Notes under the pieces: model-generated
What the model was told of the DNA's origin: nothing
Databases searched by the model: none
What the model saw: the letters and a program-made list of their open reading frames with translations, nothing else
Assembly (NCBI GenBank): GCA_965153355.1
Contig: OZ231126.1
Location: 10,540,001 to 10,604,000, forward strand
Reading direction: 5' to 3'
Source: Flaccisagitta enflata
Taxonomy: Eukaryota > Chaetognatha > Sagittoidea > Aphragmophora
DNA length: 64,000 nucleotides
Position numbers and translations under genes: made by a program
Part shown: positions 1-19,090 of the stretch, in pieces
Numbering within the stretch: position 1 is the stretch's first letter
Layout of the letters: every line of letters starts with the position of its first letter

Positions 1-3000
1 ACAACATTTTCTAGGCTTACAGAGAATCAAGTATCCAGTATCCAGTATCCAGTATCCAGTATCCAGTATCCAGTATCCAGTATCTGCGCCACCATCTTTA
101 ATGAATTAGTTTAAGCCAGTAAAAGGTCATTCATTTCATTCTCTTTGATCTTACTGAAGCATAAAACAGGCCTAATTAACATGTCCGTGTCACCTAAAAG
201 TTTTTTGTCACACCATTATATGAAATAAAAAAAGTCTTATCTAATAAGAGAGAATCAGGTATCCAGTATCCAGTATCCAGTATCTGCATCACCACATACA
301 CTCAAACAATGGACTCTAGTCTGAGCTTAGATACTGTAGACTAGCATTAAGGGTCAAGGGTCGCATGTTTAAAACAAAAAGACAACATTTTCTAGGCTTA
401 CAGAGAATCAAGTATCCAGTATCCAGTATCCAGTATCCAGTATCCAGTATCCAGTATCCAGTATCTGCGCCACCATCTTTAATGAATTAGTTTAAACCAG
501 TAAAAGGTCATTCATTTCATTCTCTATGATCTTACTGAAGCATAAAACAGGCCTAATTAACATGTTTGTGTCACCTAAAAGTCTTTTGTCACATCATTAT
601 ATGAAATAAAAAAAGTCGTATCTAATAAGAGAGAATCAGGTATCCAGTATCCAGTATCCAGTATCCAGTATCTGCATCACCACATACACTCAAACAATGG
701 ACTCTAGTCTGAGCTTAGATACTGTAGACTAGCATTAAGGGTCAAGGGTCGCATGTTTAAAACAAAAAGACAACATTTTCTAGGCTTACAGAGAATCAAG
801 TATCCAGTATCCAGTATCCAGTATCCAGTATCCAGTATCCAGTATCCAGTATCTGCGCCACCATCTTTAATGAATTAGTTTAAGCCAGTAAAAGGTCATT
901 CATTTCATTCTCTTTGATCTTACTGAAGCATAAAACAGGCCTAATTAATATGTCCGTGTCACCTAAAAGTTTTTTGTCACACCATTATATGAAATAAAAA
1001 AAGTCTTATCTAATAAGAGAGAATCAGGTATCCAGTATCCAGTATCCAGTATCTGCATCACCACATACACTCAAACAATGGACTCTAGTCTGAGCTTAGA
1101 TACTGTAGACTAGCATTAAGGGTCAAGGGTCGCATGTTTAAAACAAAAAGACAACATTTTCTAGGCTTACAGAGTATCAAGTATCCTAGTATCCAGTATC
1201 CAGTATCCAGTATCCAGTATCCAGTATCTGCGCCACCATCTTTAATGAATTAGTTTAAACCAGTAAAAGGTCATTCATTTCATTCTCTATGATCTTACTG
1301 AAGCATAAAACAGGCCTAATTAACATGTTTGTGTCACCTAAAAGTCTTTTGTCACATCATTATATGAAATAAAAAAAGTCGTATCTAATAAGAGAGAATC
1401 AGGTATCCAGTATCCAGTATCCAGTATCCAGTATCTGCATCACCACATACACTGAAACAATGGACTCTAGTCTGAGCTTAGATACTGTAGACTAGCATTA
1501 AGGGTCAAGGGTCGCATGTTTAAAACAAAAAGACAACATTTTCTAGGCTTACAGAGAATCAAGTATCCAGTATCCAGTATCCAGTATCCAGTATCCAGTA
1601 TCCAGTATCTGCGCCACCATCTTTAATGAATTAGTTTAAGCCAGTGAAAGGTCATTCATTTCATTCTCTTTGATCTTACTGAAGCATAAAACAGGCCTAA
1701 TTAACATGTCCGTGTCACCTAAAAGTTTTTTGTCACACCATTATATGAAATAAAAAAAGTCTTATCTAATAAGAAAGAATCAGGTATCCAGTATCCAGTA
1801 TCTATCATCCAGTATCTGCATCACCACATACACTCAAACAATGGACTCTAGTCTGAGCTTAGATACTGTAGACTAGCATTAAGGGTCAAGGGTCGCATGT
1901 TTAAAACAAAAAGACAACATTTTCTAGGCTTACAGAGAATCAAGTATCCAGTATCCAGTATCCAGTATCCAGTATCTGCGCCACCATCTTTGATGAATTA
2001 GTTTAAACCAGTAAAAGGTCATTCATTTCATTCTCTATGATCTTACTGAAGCATAAAACAGGCCTAATTAACATGTCCATGTCACCTAAAAGTTTTTTGT
2101 CACACCATTATATGAAATAAAAAAAGTCTTATCTAATAAGAGAGAATCAGGTATCCAGTATCCAGTATCCAGTATCCAGTATCTGCATCACCACATACAC
2201 TCAAACAATGGACTCTAGTCTGAGCTTAGATACTGTAGACTAGCATTAAGGGTCAAGGGTGGCATGTTTAAAACAAAAAGACAACATTTTCTAGGCTTAC
2301 AGAGAATCAAGTATCCAGTATCCAGTATCCAGTATCTGCTCCAGCATCTTTAATGAATTAGTTTAAGCCAGTGAAACGTCATTCATTTCATTCTCTTTGA
2401 TCTTACTGAAGCATAAAACAGGCCTAATTAACATGTCCGTGTCACCTAAAAGTTTTTTGTCACACCATTATATGAAATAAAAAAAGTCTTATCTAATAAG
2501 AGAGAATCAGGTATCCAGTATCCAGTATCCAGTATCTGCATCACCACATACACTCAAACAATGGACTCTAGTCTGAGCTTAGATACTGTAGACTAGCATT
2601 AAGGGTCAAGGGTCGCATGTTTAAAACAAAAAGACAACATTTTCTAGGCTTACAGAGTATCAAGTATCCAGTATCCAGTATCCAGTATCCAGTATCCAGT
2701 ATCCAGTATCTGCGCCACCATCTTTAATGAATTAGTTTAAACCAGTAAAAGGTCATTCATTTCATTCTCTATGATCTTACTGAAGCATAAAACAGGCCTA
2801 ATTAACATGTTTGTGTCACCTAAAAGTCTTTTGTCACATCATTATATGAAATAAAAAAAGTCGTATCTAATAAGAGAGAATCAGGTATCCAGTATCCAGT
2901 ATCCAGTATCCAGTATCTGCATCACCACATACACTGAAACAATGGACTCTAGTCTGAGCTTAGATACTGTAGACTAGCATTAAGGGTCAAGGGTCGCATG

Positions 3001-5236
3001 TTTAAAACAAAAAGACAACATTTTCTAGGCTTACAGAGAATCAAGTATCCAGTATCCAGTATCCAGTATCCAGTATCTGCGCCACCATCTTTAATGAATT
3101 AGTTTAAGCCAGTAAAAGGTCATTCATTTCATTCTCTTTGATCTTACTGAAGCATAAAACAGGCCTAATTAACATGTCCGTGTCACCTAAAAGTTTTTTG
3201 TCACACCATTATATGAAATAAAAAAAGTCTTATCTAATAAGAGAGAATCAGGTATCCAGTATCCAGTATCCAGTATCCAGTATCTGCATCACCACATACA
3301 CTCAAACAATGGACTCTAGTCTGAGCTTAGATACTGTAGACTAGCATTAAGGGTCAAGGGTCGCATGTTTAAAACAAAAAGACAACATTTTCTAGGCTTA
3401 CAGAGAATCAAGTATCCAGTATCCAGTATCCAGTATCCAGTATCCAGTATCCAGTATCCAGTATCCAGTATCTGCGCCACCATCTTTGATGAATTAGTTT
3501 AAACCAGTAAAAGGTCATTCATTTCATTGTCTATGATCTTACTGAAGCATAAAACAGGCCTAATTAACATGTCCATGTCACCTAAAAGTTTTTTGTCACA
3601 CCATTATATGAAATAAAAAAAGTCTTATCTAATAAGAGAGAATCAGGTATCCAGTATCCAGTATCCAGTATCCAGTATCTGCATCACCACATACACTCAA
3701 ACAATGGACTCTAGTCTGAGCTTAGATACTGTAGACTAGCATTAAGGGTCAAGGGTGGCATGTTTAAAACAAAAAGACAACAGTTTCTAGGCTTACAGAG
3801 AATCAAGTATCCAGTATCCAGTTTCCAGTATCCAGTATCCAGTATCCAGTATCCAGTATCCAGTATCCAGTATCCAGTATCCAGTATCTGCGCCACCATC
3901 TTTAATGAATTAGTTTAAGCCAGTAAAAGGTCATTCATTTCATTCTCTTTGATCTTACTGAAGCATAAAACAGGCCTAATTAACATGTCCGTGTCACCTA
4001 AAAGTTTTTTGTCACACCATTATATGAAATTAAAAAAGCCTTATCTAATAAGAGAGAATCAGGTATCCAGTATCCAGTATCCAGTATCCAGTATCCAGTA
4101 TCTGCATCACCACATACACTCAAACAATGGACTCTAGTCTGAGCTTAGATACTGTAGACTAGCATTAAAGGTCAAGGGTCGCATGTTTAAAACAAAAAGA
4201 CAACATTTTCTAGGCTTACAGAGAATCAAGTATCCAGTATCCAGTATCCAGTATCCAGTATCCAGTATCCAGTATCCAGTATCTGCGCCACCATCTTTAA
4301 TGAATTAGTTTAAGCCAGTAAAAGGTCATTCATTTCATTCTCTTTGATCTTACTGAAGCATAAAACAGGCCTAATTAACATGTCCGTGTCACCTAAAAGT
4401 TTTTTGTCGCACCATTATATGAAATAAAAAAAGTCTTATCTAATAAGAGCGAATCAGGTATCCAGTAACCAGTATCCAGTATCCAGTATCTGCATCACAA
4501 CATACACTCAAACAATGGACTCTAGTCTGAGCTTAGATACTGTAGACTAGCATTAAGGGTCAAGGGTCGCATGTTTGAAACATTTTCTAGGCTTACAGAG
4601 AATCAAGTATCCAGTATCCAGTATCCAGTATCCAGTATCCAGTATCCAGTATCCAGTATCTGCGCCACCATCTTTGATGAATTAGTTTAAACCAGTAAAA
4701 GGTCATTCATTTCATTCTCTATGATCTTACTGAAGCATAAAACAGGCCTAATTAACATGTCCGTGTCACCTAAAAGTTTTTTGTCACACCATTATATGAA
4801 ATAAAAAAAGTCTTATCTAATAAGAGAGAATCAGGTATCCAGTATCCAGTATCCAGTATCTGCATCACCACATACACTCAAACAATGGACTCTAGTCTGA
4901 GCTTAGATACTGTAGACTAGCATTAAGGGTCAAGGGTCGCATGTTTAAAACAAAAAGACAACATTTTCTAGGCTTACAGAGAATCAAGTATCCAGTATCC
5001 AGTATCCAGTATCCAGTATCTGCGCCACCATCTTTAATGAATTAGTTTAAACCAGTAAAAGGTCATTCATTTCATTCTCTATGATCTTACTGAAGCATAA
5101 AACAGGCCTAATTAACATGTTTGTGTCACCTAAAAGTCTTTTGTCACATCATTATATGAAATAAAAAAAGTCGTATCTAATAAGAGAGAATCAGGTATCC
5201 AGTATCCAGTATCCAGTATCCAGTATCTGCATTACC
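1..5236 (+). repeat. Satellite array 1, ~380-bp units with nested TATCCAG heptamer runs
   Basis: About 13.7 head-to-tail units. Each unit holds two heptamer runs: run 1 follows AGAGAATCAAG and ends at TATCTGCGCCACCATC; run 2 follows AGAGAATCAGG and ends at TATCTGCATCACCAC. The similar flanks of the two runs suggest that the unit itself is an old dimer. Unit length varies (about 360-415 bp) mainly through heptamer copy number (3 to about 11). Unit types alternate: one has TTTAAGCCAG with TCTTTGATC, the other TTTAAACCAG with TCTATGATC, giving a two-unit higher-order period near 762 bp in much of the array. No gene is visible; short ORFs here are repeat translations. The array continues beyond the left edge of the window. 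Confidence 0.97.
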
Positions 5237-5244
5237 ACATACAC
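5237..5244. repeat. Left target-site duplication of the 6.7-kb transposon
   Basis: ACATACAC lies immediately before the left terminal inverted repeat. It is repeated exactly at 11936-11943, where the satellite resumes in register with TGAAAC. An unbroken satellite unit (for example near 1442-1455) has a single copy at this point. An exact 8-bp duplication is the size made by hAT, P and some other cut-and-paste transposases. Confidence 0.9.
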
Positions 5245-5275
5245 TACGCTGAGTCATTTACACTCAAAGAGCTTA
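5245..5275 (+). repeat. Left terminal inverted repeat
   Basis: It begins TACGCTGAGTCATTTACACT and is the inverse of 11905-11935 with 25 of 31 matches. The first eight bases are identical at both ends, as expected for a transposase binding and cleavage end. Confidence 0.85.
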
Positions 5276-5649
5276 CCCTGCTTTGGTTCGATGAAAATAC
5301 GTTGACACATCGTAAGAAAGACGTAAACAAACTAACCGGGGACTGTGGATGACCGGCAACCTTCGCCAACACGAAATACTAATTTGGCAGATAAAGCAGT
5401 CATAAGGATTGAAAGCCTGGATTTCAAAGCTGATTATTGTTATTAAAAAAAAATGTTTTTAAGCAAAGAATGATAAAAAATATAAAAATTTTTTAGTACT
5501 AAAGCAGTAAAAAACCAAAAATGTTTTTAAACAAATTTAAAAAATGATAAAACAATATTTTTTTAGTTGTTGCGTGAAAAAGTTGGCTGTCATTCCAAAT
5601 CTCATCGGATTTAAAAACTCCTTAACTACCATTTCTTTGTCTGTCTGTC

Positions 5650-5740
<91 letters not shown>

Positions 5741-6050
5741 CGTACAAAAGAAGGTGATAGAAATTGATCCTTTTTTTAGTCTTTTTTTTCATTCCATTTC
5801 ATTAGAGAATGTATAAATACAAAGTTACTCTGAGATGTAGAATTGTGTAAAGATGACTACCAGGCGCAGGCTAGAATGCATTTCATTATTGCAAAAAAGA
5901 AAAAGAAAGAATAAATAAATGAATAAAAAAATGAAAAGAGCAACTTGGTAATATTCTGATCAATCGAGTAATTGCCGGAGGAATTTCGCGTTTGAATCGA
6001 TTGCAAATGTCAATGAGAATTTAATGGAGAGATCATTGGCGGCATAGCGA
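5276..6050. other. AT-rich non-coding left arm of the transposon
   Basis: This arm is non-coding and AT-rich, with poly-A and poly-T tracts. A CTGT/CT microsatellite occupies about 5638-5737. No exon could be assigned. It would be the 3' flank of the minus-strand gene and could hold its polyadenylation site; an AATAAA on the minus strand was not clearly identified. Confidence 0.6.
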
Positions 6051-6061
6051 ATTGATTTCGT

Positions 6062-6062
6062 C

Positions 6063-6142
<80 letters not shown>

Positions 6143-6204
6143 AGTTGTTGTTGTTGTTGAACAAGCTTGGCTGCTGTTGCTTTTGTTTTTGTTTGTATTG
6201 CTTC

Positions 6205-6259
<55 letters not shown>

Positions 6260-6305
6260 GAACAAGCTTGGCTGCTGTTGCTTTTGTTTTTGTTTGTATT
6301 GCTTC

Positions 6306-6363
<58 letters not shown>

Positions 6364-6413
6364 GAACAAGCTTGGCTGATGTCGCTTTTGTTTTTTTTTT
6401 GTATTGCTTCGGC

Positions 6414-6471
<58 letters not shown>

Positions 6472-6484
6472 GGTGTTGTTGTTC
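6062..6484 (-). repeat. Triplet-repeat minisatellite downstream of the transposon gene
   Basis: GCT/GTT triplet runs are punctuated by three copies of a ~100-bp unit containing GAACAAGCTTGGCTG and GCTTTTGTTTTTGTTTG (near 6159, 6260 and 6363). On the minus strand they read as CAG/CAA or AAC triplets, giving poly-Gln or poly-Asn in open frames. The last exon of the gene ends in a TAA just before the run. The homopolymer frames are therefore probably untranslated, unless a frameshift or further splice joins them. Confidence 0.85.
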
Positions 6485-11935
<5,451 letters not shown>

Positions 11936-14900
11936 ACATACACTGAAACAATGGACTCTAGTCTGAGCTTAGATACTGTAGACTAGCATTAAGGGTCAAG
12001 GGTCGCATGTTTAAAACAAAAAGACAACATTTTCTAGGCTTACAGAGAATCAAGTATCCAGTATCCAGTATCCAGTATCCAGTATCCAGTATCCAGTATC
12101 TGCGCCACCATCTTTAATGAATTAGTTTAAGCCAGTGAAAGGTCATTCATTTCATTCTCTTTGATCTTACTGAAGCATAAAACAGGCCTAATTAACATGT
12201 CCGTGTCACCTAAAAGTTTTTTGTCACACCAGTATATGAAATAAAAAAAGTCTTATCTAATAAGAAAGAATCAGGTATCCAGTATCCAGTATCTATCATC
12301 CAGTATCTGCATCACCACATACACTCAAACAATGGACTCTAGTCTGAGCTTAGATACTGTAGACTAGCATTAAGGGTCAAGGGTCGCATGTTTTAAACAA
12401 AAAGACAACATTTTCTAGGCTTACAGAGAATCAAGTATCCAGTATCCAGTATCCAGTATCCAGTATCCAGTATCCAGTATCCAGTATCTGCGCCACCATC
12501 TTTGATGAATTAGTTTAAACCAGTAAAAGGTCATTCATTTCATTGTCTATGATCTTACTGAAGCATAAAACAGGCCTAATTAACATGTCCATGTCACCTA
12601 AAAATTTTTTGTCACACCATTATATGAAATAAAAAAAGTCTTATCTAATAAGAGAGAATCAGGTATCCAGTATCCAGTATCCAGTATCCAGTATCTGCAT
12701 CACCACATACACTCAAACAATGGACTCTAGTCTGAGCTTAGATACTGTAGACTAGCATTAAGGGTCAAGGGTCGCATGTTTAAAACAAAAAGACAACAGT
12801 TTCTAGGCTTACAGAGAATCAAGTATCCAGTATCCAGTTTCCAGTATCCAGTATCCAGTATCCAGTATCCAGTATCCAGTATCCAGTATCCAGTATCTGC
12901 GCCACCATCTTTAATGAATTAGTTTAAGCCAGTAAAAGGTCATTCATTTCATTCTCTTTGATCTTACTGAAGCATAAAACAGGCCTAATTAACATGTCCG
13001 TGTCACCTAAAAGTTTTTTGTCACACCATTATATGAAATAAAAAAAGCCTTATCTAATAAGAGAGAATCAGGTATCCAGTATCCAGTATCCAGTATCCAG
13101 TATCCAGTATCTGCATCACCACATACACTCAAACAATGGACTAGTCTGCTTGAGCTAGATACTGTAGACTAGCATTAAAGGTCAAGGGTCGCATGTTTAA
13201 AACAAAAAGACAACATTTTCTAGGCTTACAGAGAATCAAGTATCCAGTATCCAGTATCCAGTATCCAGTATCCAGTATCCAGTATCCAGTATCCAGTATC
13301 TGCGCCACCATCTTTAATGAATTAGTTTAAGCCAGTAAAAGGTCATTCATTTCATTCTCTTTGATCTTACTGAAGCATAAAACAGGCCTAATTAACATGT
13401 CCGTGTCACCTAAAAGTTTTTTGTCGCACCATTATATGAAATAAAAAAAGTCTTATCTAATAAGAGCGAATCAGGTATCCAGTAACCAGTATCCAGTATC
13501 CAGTATCTGCATCACAACATACACTCAAACAATGGACTCTAGTCTGAGCTTAGATACTGTAGACTAGCATTAAGGGTCAAGGGTCGCATGTTTGAAACAT
13601 TTTCTAGGCTTACAGAGAATCAAGTATCCAGTATCCAGTATCCAGTATCCAGTATCCAGTATCCAGTATCCAGTATCTGCGCCACCATCTTTGATGAATT
13701 AGTTTAAACCAGTAAAAGGTCATTCATTTCATTCTCTATGATCTTACTGAAGCATAAAACAGGCCTAATTAACATGTCCGTGTCACCTAAAAGTTTTTTG
13801 TCACACCATTATATGAAATAAAAAAAGTCTTATCTAATAAGAGAGAATCAGGTATCCAGTATCCAGTATCCAGTATCCAGTATCTGCATCACCACATACA
13901 CTCAAACAATGGACTCTAGTCTGAGCTTAGATACTGTAGACTAGCATTAAGGGTCAAGGGTCGCATGTTTAAAACAAAAAGACAACATTTTCTAGGCTTA
14001 CAGAGAATCAAGTATCCAGTATCCAGTATCCAGTATCCAGTATCCAGTATCCAGTATCCAGTATCCAGTATCCAGTATCCAGTATCTGCGCCACCATCTT
14101 TAATGAATTAGTTTAAGCCAGTAAAAGGTCATTCATTTCATTCTCTTTGATCTTACTGAAGCATAAAACAGGCCTAATTAACATGTCCGTGTCACCTAAA
14201 AGTTTTTTGTCACACCATTATATGAAATTAAAAAAGTCTTATCTAATAAGAGAGAATCAGGTATCCAGTATCCAGTATCCAGTATCCAGTATCCAGTATC
14301 TGCATCACCACATACACTCAAACAATGGACTCTAGTCTGAGCTTAGATACTGTAGACTAGCATTAAAGGTCAAGGGTCGCATGTTTAAAACAAAAAGACA
14401 ACATTTTCTAGGCTTACAGAGAATCAAGTATCCAGTATCCAGTATCCAGTATCCAGTATCCAGTATCCAGTATCCAGTATCTGCGCCACCATCTTTAATG
14501 AATTAGTTTAAGCCAGTAAAAGGTCATTCATTTCATTCTCTTTGATCTTACTGAAGCATAAAACAGGCCTAATTAACATGTCCGTGTCACCTAAAAGTTT
14601 TTTGTCGCACCATTATATGAAATAAAAAAAGTCTTATCTAATAAGAGCGAATCAGGTATCCAGTAACCAGTATCCAGTATCCAGTATCTGCATCACAACA
14701 TACACTCAAACAATGGACTCTAGTCTGAGCTTAGATACTGTAGACTAGCATTAAGGGTCAAGGGTCGCATGTTCGAAACATTTTCTAGGCTTACAGAGAA
14801 TCAAGTATCCAGTATCCAGTATCCAGTATCCAGTATCCAGTATCCAGTATCCAGTATCTGCGCCACCATCTTTGATGAATTAGTTTAAACCAGTAAAAGG

Positions 14901-17900
14901 TCATTCATTTCATTCTCTATGATCTTACTGAAGCATAAAACAGGCCTAATTAACATGTCCGTGTCACCTAAAAGTTTTTTGTCACACCATTATATGAAAT
15001 AAAAAAAGTCTTATCTAATAAGAGAGAATCAGGTATCCAGTATCCAGTATCCAGTATCCAGTATCTGCATCACCACATACACTCAAACAATGGACTCTAG
15101 TCTGAGCTTAGATACTGTAGACTAGCATTAAGGGTCAAGGGTGGCATGTTTAAAACAAAAAGACAACAGTTTCTAGGCTTACAGAGAATCAAGTATCCAG
15201 TATCCAGTTTCCAGTATCCAGTATCCAGTATCCAGTATCCAGTATCCAGTATCCAGTATCCAGTATCTGCGCCACCATCTTTAATGAATTAGTTTAAGCC
15301 AGTAAAAGGTCATTCATTTCATTCTCTTTGATCTTACTGAAGCATAAAACAGGCCTAATTAACATGTCCGTGTCACCTAAAAGTTTTTTGTCACACCATT
15401 ATATGAAATAAAAAAAGTCTTATCTAATAAGAGAGAATCAGGTATCCAGTATCCAGTATCCAGTATCCAGTATCTGCATCACCACATACACTCAAACAAT
15501 GGACTCTAGTCTGAGCTTAGATACTGTAGACTAGCATTAAGGGTCAAGGGTCGCATGTTTAAAACAAAAAGACAACATTTTCTAGGCTTACAGAGAATCA
15601 AGTATCCAGTATCCAGTATCCAGTATCCAGTATCCAGTATCCAGTATCTGCGCCACCATCTTTAATGAATTAGTTTAAGCCAGTAAAAGGTCATTCATTT
15701 CATTCTCTTTGATCTTACTGAAGCATAAAACAGGCCTAATTAACATGTCCGTGTCACCTAAAAGTTTTTTGTCGCACCATTATATGAAATAAAAAAAGTC
15801 TTATCTAATAAGAGCGAATCAGGTATCCAGTAACCAGTATCCAGTATCCAGTATCTGCATCACAACATACACTCAAACAATGGACTCTAGTCTGAGCTTA
15901 GATACTGTAGACTAGCATTAAGGGTCAAGGGTCGCATGTTTGAAACATTTTCTAGGCTTACAGAGAATCAAGTATCCAGTATCCAGTATCCAGTATCCAG
16001 TATCCAGTATCCAGTATCCAGTATCTGCGCCACCATCTTTGATGAATTAGTTTAAACCAGTAAAAGGTCATTCATTTCATTCTCTATGATCTTACTGAAG
16101 CATAAAACAGGCCTAATTAACATGTCCGTGTCACCTCAAAGTTTTTTGTCACACCATTATATGAAATAAAAAAAGTCTTATCTAATAAGAGAGAATCAGG
16201 TATCCAGTATCCAGTATCCAGTATCCAGTATCTGCATCACCACATACACTCAAATAATGGACTCTAGTCTGAGCTTAGATACTGTAGACTAGCATTAAGG
16301 GTCAAGGGTCGCATGTTTAAAACAAAAAGACAACATTTTCTAGGCTTACAGAGAATCAAGTATCCAGTATCCAGTATCCAGTATCCAGTATCCAGTATCC
16401 AGTATCTGCGCCACCATCTTTAATGAATTAGTTTAAGCCAGTAAAAGGTCATTCATTTCATTCTCTTTGATCTTACTGTAGCATAAAACAGGCCTAATTA
16501 ACATGTCCGTGTCACCTAAAAGTTTTTTGTCACACCATTATATGAAATAAAAAAGTCTTATCTAATAAAAGAGAATCAGGTATCCAGTATCCAGTATCCA
16601 GTATCCAGTATCTGCATCACCACATACACTCAAACAATGGACTCTAGTCTGAGCTTAGATACTGTAGACTAGCATTAAGGGTCAAGGGTGGCATGTTTAA
16701 AACAAAAAGACAACATTTTCTAGGCTTACAGAGAATCAAGTATCCAGTATCCAGTATCCAGTATCCAGTATCCAGTATCCAGTATCCAGTATCCAGTATC
16801 CAGTATCTGCGCCACCATCTTTAATGAATTAGTTTAAGCCAGTAAAAGGTCATTCATTTCATTCTCTATGATCTTACTGAAGCATAAAACAGGCCTAATT
16901 AACATGTCCGTGTCACCTAAAAGTTTTTTGTCACACCATTATATGAAATAAAAAAAGTCTTATCTAATAAGAGAGAATCAGGTATCCAGTATCCAGTATC
17001 CAGTATCCAGTATCTGCATCACCACATACACTCAAACAATGGACTCTAGTCTGAGCTTAGATACTGTAGACCTGCATTAAGGGTCAAGGGTCGCATGTTT
17101 AAAACAAAAATACAACATTTTCTAGGCTTACAGAGAATCAAGTATCCAGTATCCAGTATCCAGTATCCAGTATCCAGTATCCATTATCTGCGCCACCATC
17201 TTTGATGAATTAGTTTAAACTAGTAAAAGGTCATTCATTTCATTCTCTATGATCTTACTGAAGCATAAAACAGGCCTAATCCACTAATATGTCCGTAAGT
17301 TACCTAAAAGTTTTTTGTCACACCATATATGAAATAAAAAAGTCTTATCTAATAAGAGAGAATCAGGTATCCAGTATCCAGTATCCAGTGTCCAGTATCT
17401 GCATCACCACATACACTCAAACAATGGACTCTAGTCTGAGCTTAGATACTGTAGACTAGCATTAAGGGTCAAGGGTCGCATGTTTAAAACAAAAAGACAA
17501 CATTTTCTAGGCTTACAGAGAATCAAGTATCCAGTATCCAGTATCCAGTATCCAGTATCCAGTATCTGCGCCACCATCTTTAATGAATTAGTTTAAGCCA
17601 GTAAATGGTCATTCATTTCATTCTCTTTGATCTTACTGAAGCATAAAACAGGCCTAATTAACATGTCCGTGTCACCTAAAAGTTTTTTGTCACACCATTA
17701 TATGAAATAAAAAAAGTCTTATCTAATAAGAGAGAATCAGGTATCCAGTATCCAGTATCCAGTATCTGCATCACCACATACACTCAAACAATGGACTCTA
17801 GTCTGAGCTTAGATACTGTAGACTAGCATTAAGGGTCAAGGGTCGCATGTTTAAAACAAAAAGACAACATTTTCTAGGCTTACAGAGTATCAAGTATCCA

Positions 17901-19090
17901 GTATCCAGTATCCAGTATCCAGTATCCAGTATCCAGTATCCAGTATCTGCGCCACCATCTTTGATGAATTAGTTTAAACCAGTAAAAGGTCATTCATTTC
18001 ATTCTCTATGATCTTACTGAAGCATAAAACAGGCCTAATTAATATGTTTTGTAAGTCAATTTAAAAAGTTCTTGCTTCATCATTATATGAAATAAAAAAA
18101 AGTCGTATCTAATAAGAGAGAATCAGGTATCTAGTGTATCTAGTATCCAGTATCCAGTATCTGCATCACCACATACACTCAAACAATGGGACTCTAGTTC
18201 GAGCTAGATACGTAGACTAGCATTAAGGTGGTCAAGGCTGATGTTTAAAACAAAAAGACAAATATTTTCTAGGCTTACAGGAGAATCACATCTATATCTG
18301 TGCATCCAGTATCCAGTATCCAGTATCCAGTATCCAGTATCTGCACCACCATCTTTAATGAATTAGTTTAAGCCAGTGAAAGGTCATTCATTTCACTCTC
18401 TTTGATCTTACTGAAGCATAAAACAGGCCTAATTAACATGTCCTGTCACTCAAATGTTTTTTGTCACACCATTATAGGAAATAAAAAAGTCTTATCTAAC
18501 AAGAGAATCAGGTATCCAGTATCCGCATCTTAGTATCCAGTATCTGCATCACCACACACACTCAAACAATGGACTCTAGTCTGGAGCTAGATACTGTAGA
18601 CCAGCATTAAGGGTCAAGGGTCGCATGTTTAAAACAAAAAGACAACATTTTTAAGGTTTACAGAGAATCAAGTATCCAGTATGCAGTATCCAGTATCCAG
18701 TATCCAGTATCCAGTATCCAGTATCTGCGCCACCATCTTTGATGAATTAGTTTAAACCAGTAAAAGGTCATTCATTTCATTGTCTATGATCTTACTGAAG
18801 CATAAAACAGGCCTAATTAACATGTCCATGTCACCTAAAAGTTTTTTGTCACACCATTATATGAAATAAAAAAAATCTTATCTAATAAGAGAGAATCAGG
18901 TATCCAGTATCAAGTATCCAGTATCCAGTATCTGCATCACCACATACACTCAAACAATGGACTCTAGTCTGAGCTTAGATACTGTAGACTCAGCATTAAG
19001 GGTCAAGGGTGGCATGTTTAAAACAAAAGACAAATAGTTTCTAGGCTTTACAGAGGAATTAAGTATCCAGTATCCAGTTTCAGTATCCAG
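11936..19090 (+). repeat. Satellite array 2, same orientation as array 1
   Basis: About 18-19 units. The first base block is the right target-site duplication (11936-11943). A four-unit block starting near 12402 repeats the unit order found at about 3382-4960 (markers: CATTGTCTATG; CAGTTTCTAGG with GTTTCCAG; GTCGCACC with GAGCGAATC and AGTAACC; then a deletion giving TTTGAAAC). From about 13200 to 16000 the last three types recur as a trimer with a period of 1.17-1.18 kb. Units from about 17280 on carry many indels. The array ends inside a heptamer run at about 19090. Confidence 0.95.
13464..15960 (+). repeat. Three-unit higher-order repeat (~1.17 kb)
   Basis: Marker GAGCGAATC with AGTAACCAG occurs at about 13464, 14644 and 15811. 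Marker GTTTGAAACATTTT, or GTTCGAAAC in one copy, occurs at about 13591, 14771 and 15938. Spacings are about 1180 and 1167 bp, the difference being heptamer number. This indicates recent amplification of a three-unit block. Confidence 0.85.

Noticed and set aside
1-5236. CRISPR-like regular repeats
   Set aside because: Repeats are long, contiguous and share their intervening sequence; there are no unique spacers and the context is eukaryotic satellite.
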